This document shows positions 1 through 5,928 of a DNA stretch of 36,093 nt, in pieces. The notes below the pieces were generated by a model that was not told the origin of the DNA, did no database searches, and worked only from the letters and a program-made list of their open reading frames with translations. The stretch is from a virus: positions 1 through 36,093 of IMG/VR virus record IMGVR_UViG_3300043420_001884; one strand, given 5' to 3'. The position numbers and the translations under genes were made by a program. The stretch's first letter is position 1, and each line of letters starts with the position of its first letter.

Positions 1-1
1 T

Positions 2-9
2 TATTTAGA
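2..9 (-). promoter_or_regulatory. Possible late promoter for the next gene, beyond the window
   Basis: The minus strand reads TCTAAATA just after the terminator T-tract. It differs at one position from the T4 late-promoter octamer TATAAATA. Placement right after a terminator fits a new transcript for the next gene, but that gene is outside the window, so the call is weak. Confidence 0.25.
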
Positions 10-10
10 T

Positions 11-35
11 AAAAAAAGAGGGTCCGAAGACCCTC
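11..35 (-). terminator. Rho-independent terminator after gene 23
   Basis: Read on the minus strand, this is a 7-bp perfect GC-rich stem (GAGGGTC/GACCCTC) closed by a C(UUCG)G tetraloop and followed at once by seven T residues. That is the standard form of an intrinsic terminator, and T4-like phages often use UUCG loops. It starts about 24 nt past the gene 23 stop codon, so it should end the head-gene transcript here and set the 3' end of the abundant capsid mRNA. Confidence 0.93.
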
Positions 36-59
36 CTGAAAAATCTGTAATCTAAATGA

Positions 60-1475
60 TCACATGAGGTTTTGTACTCTAACTCTTCTGTAGTATACGT
101 TAGAGTTAGTGAGAAGCTTACCCTCACCAACCTCAGCACCAGCAGCGAATGGGTTAGCAACCATGCCGTAGCGGGTCTTAAAGCCAATCTTTGGTTGGAA
201 GGTATTCTCACCAACTGCACGTACCATCTGGAGAGGTACATATGGGCAGTAGAAGAGGCCTGCATCATATGCAGAAGAACCCTTATAACCAATAACGTAA
301 TACTGAGTATCAGCTACGTTTGCTGAATATGGGTCAATATAGACCTTGTACTTACCTTGGAGAGTACCAGCAAAGGTGTTGCCAGTATCGTCTACATTAA
401 GGTTTGCGTTGAGTGCTGGGGTGTAATCAAGAACACCTGCCATGGTTAGAGCTGAAGCAACGTCAGCAGAGCAGATGATCATGTTACCCTTTCCTCTACG
501 AGTTTGCTGTGCAATTGCGTTTGCATCACGCTCGATTTGGAAAAGAAGACCTTTGAACTTCTCAACTGACCAACGACCGTTGGAGTCAACGTCGAGGTCG
601 AAAGTACCAGCAGTTGCTACGTTTGCTTGAGCACCAGGCTTAGCAACCTTATAGACAGTACGAACAACTTCACGGTTAATTTCAGCAAGAATCTCAGTTG
701 ACAAGATGTTTGCCAACTCAGCTTCTGCATTTAGACCGTGAATTGCCTTAAGGTCTTGAGCAAGCTCAAGGCTGTACTCTGCTTTCAAGGCACGGGACTT
801 AGCAGTTACAGTGACCTTCTCGATTGAGAATGCCATCTGGTTGAACTGGTTGTTGCCGTTTCCGAGGTCTTCAGACTGGGCAGTACCCATTGCCTGACCA
901 ACGTTATACTGGTTATTGCCAGCAGCAGCGTTAGCTGATTGGTTGCTTGGATCTAGAATTGATGGATTAGAACCGCCTTGAGCAGTAGAACCCATACCTA
1001 CCGCAGCATCGGTTTCATATCCGGTCAAGCTGCGAGCAGCATTCTGTCCTGAGAATGCTGAATCTACTTCATCATAGAAGGTTTCTGGACCATTCTGATC
1101 ATCTTTGCGTGAACGCATTGCGAAAATAAGACCAGTTGGACCGTTCATTGGCTGAACACCACAGATATCATATGCCATTAGATTTGGCATAGAACGTCTG
1201 ATAAGTGAAATCAGCACTGGGTCAAAACCTGCTGTTGGACCAGCGTTAAAACCTTGTCCGCTACCACCAAAACCAGCACTACCCACAGATGAGTGTGTGT
1301 GTACAGTTGGAGTTTCGCTGAGGAACTCAGCAGCCTCACGCATTTCTCTTTCTTGGTTCTCTAGCAGGATAGCGGTTACTGCTCTACGATGTGAATCTTT
1401 GATTCCATCAAGCCCTTGATAATCAAGGATGGGAGCCCACTTCTCCTGCAGATATTCTGCATTGTGCATCTGCAT
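60..1475 (-). CDS. 23: Major capsid protein gp23
   Basis: This 471-aa protein is the T4-family major capsid subunit, which forms the hexamers of the shell. The conserved block VQPMNGPTGLIFAMR (residues 107-121), preceded by SLIRRSMPNLMAYDICG, is a gp23 signature. T4 gp23 loses about 65 N-terminal residues to the gp21 protease. Here a candidate cleavage site is FLSE|T at residues 51-55, followed by a Gly-rich stretch; this assignment is inference. The start at 1475 has a good Shine-Dalgarno AGAGGT about 8 nt upstream; a second Met is at residue 3. The gene lies last in the head block, ends just before a strong terminator, and looks more GC-rich than the tail genes, as expected of the most highly expressed gene. 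Confidence 0.97.
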   Translation of the reverse strand: MQMHNAEYLQEKWAPILDYQGLDGIKDSHRRAVTAILLENQEREMREAAEFLSETPTVHTHSSVGSAGFGGSGQGFNAGPTAGFDPVLISLIRRSMPNLMAYDICGVQPMNGPTGLIFAMRSRKDDQNGPETFYDEVDSAFSGQNAARSLTGYETDAAVGMGSTAQGGSNPSILDPSNQSANAAAGNNQYNVGQAMGTAQSEDLGNGNNQFNQMAFSIEKVTVTAKSRALKAEYSLELAQDLKAIHGLNAEAELANILSTEILAEINREVVRTVYKVAKPGAQANVATAGTFDLDVDSNGRWSVEKFKGLLFQIERDANAIAQQTRRGKGNMIICSADVASALTMAGVLDYTPALNANLNVDDTGNTFAGTLQGKYKVYIDPYSANVADTQYYVIGYKGSSAYDAGLFYCPYVPLQMVRAVGENTFQPKIGFKTRYGMVANPFAAGAEVGEGKLLTNSNVYYRRVRVQNLM

Positions 1476-1509
1476 TTGATTTTACCTCTTTTAAAAAATT
1501 TTAGTTTGA

Positions 1510-1517
1510 TTTTTATA
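1510..1517 (-). promoter_or_regulatory. Candidate late promoter of gene 23 (TATAAAAA)
   Basis: The minus strand reads TATAAAAA in the 51-nt gap between genes 22 and 23, 35 nt upstream of the gene 23 ATG. It has one mismatch to the T4 late octamer TATAAATA. The spacing matches the better octamers upstream of genes 22, 20 and 18. T4 gene 23 has its own strong late promoter, which makes a promoter here likely in principle. Confidence 0.45.
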
Positions 1518-1526
1518 ATTTAAAGT

Positions 1527-2639
1527 TCACTTTTTTGAAACTTTACCGAGTGCTGTGAGATATGCTGCCATTCTTGGAGATACTTCTTCAGTAGACTCGT
1601 AAATGTCTGCACTCTCAGTTAAATTTTCGGCAATAATTTCTTGAGCACTGGACTTTGTTGGGAAATATGATTCCCTCAGGGTTACCAGTTTCTCACGATA
1701 GTTGTCTTCACCATCAAACTCAACATTTTCTGCAAGAGAAGCGAGTTTGTCTTTCTGAGAAAGTGCTAGACCCTCAGCGACATCAGCAAAAATACCATCA
1801 GCTTTTGACTCTGCTAATCTTTGATTAAGAGCAACATTGGTTCTAATTTGCTCGTTGAGTTTTTCTTCCATTTCATCAAGTTTATCCGCCATACCCAAGA
1901 CTACATCATATTTATCTTCAGGAATTGAAACATAATGATCTTCAAAAAGACCTCTCATTCCATGTAAGAATGATTCAGTCATTTCAGTTTTAAGTCCGGT
2001 TTCTACGGCAAGTGCATTTTCTTTAATCCACTCTTCAGCAACATACTCTAGGTATGCATCGACTCTCTCTTCAAGATTTTCCTTGATTTGAGCAATCTCT
2101 TCAACTAAGATATCTTGATATCTCTCTTCAAGAGATTCTTTGATTTCTTCTACCTTAGAGTTAATTGCGGCTTCAAAAATAACTCTTGCCTTTTCTTGGA
2201 ATTCTTCAGAAAGTTCTTCACCACCAAGAAGAGCTTCAATATCCTCATCAATATCATACTCAATTGATTCTGAATCTTCTACAATTTCTTCAGTATCTTC
2301 TGCTTCTTCGCTGTACTCATCTTCGATTAATTCATCTTCAACTTCAGACTCTTCTTTTCTTACCCCAGATTGCCCTGGAGTTGAATGTGAGAGCTTTGGC
2401 ATTGGGTCCGCACCCTTTGCCTTACTGTTTACAACATCAGAAACTGTTTTGACTGAAGGCTCTTTTAATTTTGCGGAATTATCATCGGTACGATAATTCT
2501 CTGGAGTAGGACCGCCGAGATCTTCCCAAGCACCAGATTGCCCTGGAGTTGAATGTGAGAGCTTTGGCATTGGGTCTGCGGATTTTGCTCCTTTGGTTAC
2601 TACATTTTCCATTTCTTGTAAATTCTTACCAACGGACAT
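1527..2639 (-). CDS. 22: Prohead core scaffold protein gp22
   Basis: This 370-aa protein is the main internal scaffold of the prohead in T4-like phages and is normally degraded by gp21 after assembly. It is strongly acidic around residues 96-148 (runs of E and D). It then turns into long charged helices (about 150-300) likely to form coiled coils, and includes the block ALLGGEELSEEFQEKARVIF. Genes 21 and 23 flank it, the expected order. The N-terminal part has an exact duplication of DPMPKLSHSTPGQSG at residues 22-36 and 78-92, encoded by a 44-bp perfect DNA repeat. No clear Shine-Dalgarno precedes the ATG, but a perfect late-promoter octamer lies 32 nt upstream. Confidence 0.93.
   Translation of the reverse strand: MSVGKNLQEMENVVTKGAKSADPMPKLSHSTPGQSGAWEDLGGPTPENYRTDDNSAKLKEPSVKTVSDVVNSKAKGADPMPKLSHSTPGQSGVRKEESEVEDELIEDEYSEEAEDTEEIVEDSESIEYDIDEDIEALLGGEELSEEFQEKARVIFEAAINSKVEEIKESLEERYQDILVEEIAQIKENLEERVDAYLEYVAEEWIKENALAVETGLKTEMTESFLHGMRGLFEDHYVSIPEDKYDVVLGMADKLDEMEEKLNEQIRTNVALNQRLAESKADGIFADVAEGLALSQKDKLASLAENVEFDGEDNYREKLVTLRESYFPTKSSAQEIIAENLTESADIYESTEEVSPRMAAYLTALGKVSKK
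2365..2408. repeat. 44-bp direct repeat in gene 22, copy B (promoter-distal)
   Basis: These 44 bases are identical to 2533-2576. The two copies are 168 bp apart start to start, exactly 56 codons, and lie in the same reading frame. They encode the repeated DPMPKLSHSTPGQSG stretch of gp22. Confidence 0.9.
2533..2576. repeat. 44-bp direct repeat in gene 22, copy A (promoter-proximal)
   Basis: This is a perfect match to 2365-2408. The 124-bp spacer between the copies encodes a Pro/Asp-rich linker containing LGGPTPENYRTDD. Recombination between the copies would remove 56 codons without changing the frame. Confidence 0.9.
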
Positions 2640-2670
2640 TTTTTTAGATATATGTGTTATAATCTATATT

Positions 2671-2678
2671 TATTTATA
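2671..2678 (-). promoter_or_regulatory. Late promoter of gene 22 (TATAAATA)
   Basis: This is a perfect match to the T4 late-promoter octamer on the minus strand. It starts 3 nt after the gene 21 stop codon and 32 nt upstream of the gene 22 ATG. Late octamers are read by the phage gp55-type sigma factor with gp33 and the clamp; those genes are not in the window. Confidence 0.7.
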
Positions 2679-2680
2679 AT

Positions 2681-3331
2681 TTATAAATTTGAGAGAAAAT
2701 TTTGGAAGAGGTTTAGCTTATGCTCTTCTAACATTTTTCTTGATACTAGAGTATTAATTCTTCTCTTTGTTTGTTCTGCAAGTTTTTCACGAAGAATACC
2801 TCCTTCCCAAACCCACTCTTTACCTTCCATAATTCCCTGAACAAATGCATCAGGTGCAGAAGGATCTGCTACAATATCTGCAGCAGTTGCGAGCATAAAG
2901 TCTTCACCAACAATTTTGTGCCCTTCATTACTCATTTGTAATGAGCCAACACCACGGGAAGACACTCCAAGAGTTACTCCTTCACTAATTAGTGATTTTG
3001 CAATCTTACCCATTGGAGTTTCAAGAAGCTGTGCCTTACCTTTAAAGTTTAATCCTTCTTGGGTTAGTGATACAATCTTGTGCGACACCCTATCAAGATT
3101 TACAGTTGGTCCATCTGGATGTCCTAATTCTCCAAGGGCACGACCCTTTGCAATGAAATTTTCATTGTATCTTTTTACCTCACGGGCAAGAGTTTGCATT
3201 GGATACATTCTTCCATTACGATTGCAAATATCTCCCTGAAGAAAAACACCTTCAATATAGAGTTTTTTATCGTTGCCTGTACCTTCAGTAATAAATTTAA
3301 CTTCCGATACTTCTTCTGTAATTAGTTTCAT
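2681..3331 (-). CDS. 21: Prohead maturation protease gp21
   Basis: This is the serine protease that cleaves scaffold and capsid proteins during prohead maturation (T4 gp21, herpesvirus-assemblin-like fold). I start it at the ATG at 3331 (MKLITEEVSEV), giving 216 aa, because the longer frame to 3406 overlaps the upstream small gene. Counted from this start, LYIEGVFLQGDICNRNGRMYP covers about residues 24-44. The active-site candidates are His71 in GELGHPDG and Ser125 in GVSSRGVGSL, which align with T4 His85 and Ser140. No good Shine-Dalgarno lies close to this ATG; a GAGGAA sits about 20 nt upstream inside the preceding gene's end. Confidence 0.92.
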   Translation of the reverse strand: MKLITEEVSEVKFITEGTGNDKKLYIEGVFLQGDICNRNGRMYPMQTLAREVKRYNENFIAKGRALGELGHPDGPTVNLDRVSHKIVSLTQEGLNFKGKAQLLETPMGKIAKSLISEGVTLGVSSRGVGSLQMSNEGHKIVGEDFMLATAADIVADPSAPDAFVQGIMEGKEWVWEGGILREKLAEQTKRRINTLVSRKMLEEHKLNLFQNFLSNL

Positions 3332-3350
3332 TTTTGTCTTTTGTATTAAT

Positions 3351-3524
3351 TTATTCCTCACTATCTTCATGATATTCAATATTTTGACCAAATAAAGATG
3401 CTGCAACTTCCGGCTTAATCATTTCAATATTTTCTGCACTTTTTGCAAAAAGTGCAGTTTTAATGGCATCAGAAATATCTGATGGTGAAGCATCTGCCGC
3501 AATCAAATCTACAATATTTTCCAT
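3351..3524 (-). CDS. Small prohead core protein, gp67-like
   Basis: This 57-aa ORF begins MENIVDLIAADASPSDISDA and ends in an acidic tail, EYHEDSEE. Its position between genes 20 and 21 is where T4 has genes 67 and 68, small prohead-core proteins that shape the scaffold. The start MENIVDLI and acidic C-terminus resemble T4 gp67 (MEDLIEAIK and an acidic tail), but the match is short. A perfect late octamer lies 28 nt upstream of the ATG. A 24-bp perfect palindrome lies within the gene. Identity as a core component is inferred from size, charge and position. Confidence 0.8.
   Translation of the reverse strand: MENIVDLIAADASPSDISDAIKTALFAKSAENIEMIKPEVAASLFGQNIEYHEDSEE
3434..3457. repeat. 24-bp perfect palindrome inside the gp67-like gene
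   Basis: The half-site CTGCACTTTTTG is followed directly by its exact reverse complement. In RNA it would fold as a 10-bp stem with a 4-nt loop. It lies in the middle of the 57-aa gene, over codons for TALFAKSAE. There is no T-tract, so it does not look like an intrinsic terminator. Confidence 0.9.
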
Positions 3525-3551
3525 TTTAAGTATAATATTTGACTATAAAGG

Positions 3552-3559
3552 TATTTATA
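3552..3559 (-). promoter_or_regulatory. Late promoter upstream of the gp67-like gene (TATAAATA)
   Basis: This is a perfect late octamer on the minus strand. It overlaps the stop codon of gene 20 (3555-3557) and lies 28 nt upstream of the 57-aa gene's ATG. It could supply scaffold and protease transcripts at higher levels than the portal gene. Confidence 0.7.
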
Positions 3560-5237
3560 TTTTGCCACCTTTTGGCTCTGGAATTTCAGGTGCTTGCATA
3601 CCTGTAGTTTCTATTCCAGGTTCTTGTGGTATTTCACCCATTGCGTTAGGGTCCATATCTCCACCTTCTGGTTGTGCAATTGGATTTCCATTTTCATCAA
3701 CAGGTGCATTTGGATCAGGAAGAATTCCTTTTTGTATCTCGTCATCAATTTGCATATCAATCTCAATAATTTCCAAATCAGTTTGACGTAGAATTCTCTT
3801 TCTAACATATTCTGTTGAAAAATATTTGCCAATATATGGCTCAATAGTAGCAAGAAGATTTAGTCTTCCTGAAAGCATTTCTGTCTCTTTTAATTCTGCA
3901 AATTGATTATCATACAGAAAATCATATTGAATATGATCTTCCATTTTTTTCCAATCTTCAGGTGATACAATATTTTTTAAAAGTAATTGTGTTCTTAAGA
4001 TATCATTAAACAGTCTTGAAAATCTTTTTCTAAGTCTACCTACAAATTTTGAAAACTTAAGTTCATCTCTTAAAATTTCTGAAGATCTGCCAAGATTAAA
4101 TCCATCTCCACCACCAGCAATTCTTGTTTCCGGTACTCCAAGTGATCTGTAAAGTTTCTTTTGAAAGTACTCGATATCGGAAAGTTCTCCAAGATTTTGG
4201 CCACCAGGAAGGGTAGTAATTTCTGTCCCTCTACCACCCTCTCTACGAGGTAACCAGAAATCTTCAAGCATACTCATAAACTTTCTATCATCACGCACTT
4301 CACCAGTATTTGCATCATATACTAGTTTATTGCGATAGCGAGACATAACCTCCTTAAGGTATTGCTCAGCTTTTACTTTTGGTAAATTGCCTACATCAAT
4401 ATAAAAAATTCTTCTTTCTGGTGCTCTTGATAGACGATAAATTACAAGAGAATCCTCAATCATTCTTAACTGATTGAGTGCCTTAATTGCTTTATGAAGA
4501 TAAGAAAGGCAAGTCCCATTATTTCTATCAAATAGTCCTGAGGTTACATAAGTAACTGAATCTTTTGCAATCTTGATAGATGCTTTAGGTCCTTTTCCAA
4601 ATCCACCCATTGATGGACCTTTCATTGTGTAGATAAAATATTCGTTAATCTCCGGAAAATTAAATTGCTCTTTATCTTGACCTCGCAATAAAGGATTTCC
4701 CATAGTTTTTGCATCTTTAGGATCCTTCTTTTCTTCACGAACAAATTTCATTTTCATTGGATCAATATAGCGTAATTCCTGAATTCCATCCTCAGGCTTT
4801 TTTAAATCAATTACTTTAAGATAATACAGTCTTCCATCAACATACCAACTTCTAAAAATTTCATGACTTTTTTTATCAAAATCAAGTAATTCTTTTACAT
4901 ATTTAAATTCTTCTCTAATAATTGATTTTAATTTATCACTAGCATTTAAGTTTGATAATTCAATCTCAACAGGAGAATCATACAAGTCACTAACGATAGC
5001 CTCATTCACAACATCTTCAATTGCACCATCACACTCTGGGTGCAAAGACATTTCTCTATATCTACGAATTAAATCGTACTCAGTTCTATATACACCCTCA
5101 ATATCAACATATTGACCATAAAATCCACTTTGAATATAATAGTCAACCCCGTCCTCATTATTTTGAGGAACGGGGGAAACTATTGATTTGGATTTTTTTT
5201 CACTGTCCTCAATTGAAAAACCAAAGAGTTTTGCCAT
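3555..5237 (-). CDS. 20: Portal vertex protein gp20
   Basis: This 560-aa protein (T4 gp20 is 524 aa) forms the dodecameric portal at one vertex of the head. DNA passes through it during packaging by gp17, and the gp13/gp14 neck docks on it. Family-type segments include DYYIQSGFYGQYVDIEGVYR, RYREMSLHPECDGAIEDVVNEA, a central RLSRAPERRIFYIDVGNLPK, and FWLPRREGGRGTEITTLPGG with LGVPETRI. The C-terminal 60 residues are rich in Pro, Gly and acidic residues and probably flexible. A near-consensus late octamer is 30 nt upstream. No strong Shine-Dalgarno is visible. Confidence 0.97.
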   Translation of the reverse strand: MAKLFGFSIEDSEKKSKSIVSPVPQNNEDGVDYYIQSGFYGQYVDIEGVYRTEYDLIRRYREMSLHPECDGAIEDVVNEAIVSDLYDSPVEIELSNLNASDKLKSIIREEFKYVKELLDFDKKSHEIFRSWYVDGRLYYLKVIDLKKPEDGIQELRYIDPMKMKFVREEKKDPKDAKTMGNPLLRGQDKEQFNFPEINEYFIYTMKGPSMGGFGKGPKASIKIAKDSVTYVTSGLFDRNNGTCLSYLHKAIKALNQLRMIEDSLVIYRLSRAPERRIFYIDVGNLPKVKAEQYLKEVMSRYRNKLVYDANTGEVRDDRKFMSMLEDFWLPRREGGRGTEITTLPGGQNLGELSDIEYFQKKLYRSLGVPETRIAGGGDGFNLGRSSEILRDELKFSKFVGRLRKRFSRLFNDILRTQLLLKNIVSPEDWKKMEDHIQYDFLYDNQFAELKETEMLSGRLNLLATIEPYIGKYFSTEYVRKRILRQTDLEIIEIDMQIDDEIQKGILPDPNAPVDENGNPIAQPEGGDMDPNAMGEIPQEPGIETTGMQAPEIPEPKGGKI

Positions 5238-5266
5238 TTTATAAATTTAACCGTTTACTGTTCTTT

Positions 5267-5274
5267 TATTTATT
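5267..5274 (-). promoter_or_regulatory. Candidate late promoter of gene 20 (AATAAATA)
   Basis: The octamer has one mismatch to TATAAATA. It overlaps the gene 19 stop codon (5270-5272) and lies 30 nt upstream of the gene 20 ATG, the same geometry as the octamers before genes 22 and 18. Confidence 0.5.
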
Positions 5275-5884
5275 CAACATCAGAAACGATATCTTGATTT
5301 CCAAGATTTGCTGTTGTTTCAGAGTCACCAGCAGCAGCTTCCCAATAAAGAACTTGCATTTCTACTGTAAATTCTTGAACTGAATCTGTTCCATAATCTA
5401 AATCAATTTTAGAAACTGAAGTTGGATATACGTCATAGAATTTATAATATCTAAGTGTATCTCCGTTTCTATCTAATTGATAGACAAATGCATTTGCCAT
5501 GTAATTTGTTGGGTTAGTTTCACCTCTGTTACTAGCAACATTATTAATATAATTCATCCATCTCTCAAATGCTGTACGAAGTTTGAAATCAGTATCGTTA
5601 ATAATTGTAATGGTCCATGTTTCAAATGTTCTATCGCCAGCAACATTTAATACCCTGCCTCTAAATTGCACAGGTAATGCAGTAACATTTGATGCAGGAA
5701 GTGCTGCAGATTTAATTAAAAATTTGCCAGTATTTACAATATCATTTACTGCAGCAATGGGTGCATTAATTGGGAAACTTAATTCAACTTCAAAAAGATT
5801 GCTTCTAGCACCACCGCCAGTTAGAAAACTTTTAAACTGGCTAATTGTCTTAACTGTTGGAAAATTTGGTCTTGTTTCTGCCAT
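5270..5884 (-). CDS. 19: Tail tube protein gp19
   Basis: This 204-aa protein (T4 gp19 is 163 aa) forms the stacked hexameric inner tube that crosses the host envelope when the sheath contracts. The order directly after the sheath gene is the T4 order. Tube-family segments include SNLFEVELSFP (28-38), FLIKSAALPASNV, and AFERWMNYINN followed by YKFYDVYPTSVSKIDLDY near residue 150. Those are the central helix and the conserved beta-hairpin region. The start has a clear AGAGGT Shine-Dalgarno about 8 nt upstream. The extra C-terminal residues after VLYWEAA are acidic and may be a short tail on the tube. Confidence 0.95.
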   Translation of the reverse strand: MAETRPNFPTVKTISQFKSFLTGGGARSNLFEVELSFPINAPIAAVNDIVNTGKFLIKSAALPASNVTALPVQFRGRVLNVAGDRTFETWTITIINDTDFKLRTAFERWMNYINNVASNRGETNPTNYMANAFVYQLDRNGDTLRYYKFYDVYPTSVSKIDLDYGTDSVQEFTVEMQVLYWEAAAGDSETTANLGNQDIVSDVE

Positions 5885-5928
5885 TGTGTTTTACCTCTAG
5901 AATTGAAATAATTTGTTTAATAATATTC

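Noticed and set aside
2140-2496. A plus-strand open frame of 118 codons rich in Ser
   Set aside because: It is the antisense shadow of the acidic Glu-rich part of gene 22 (GAA/TTC codons read as Ser/Phe). It has no ribosome-binding site, and no plus-strand gene is seen anywhere in the window.
3332-3406. An upstream start for gp21 at 3406
   Set aside because: It would overlap the 57-aa gene in another frame and adds 25 residues unlike the protease family. The ATG at 3331 gives a conventional N-terminus.
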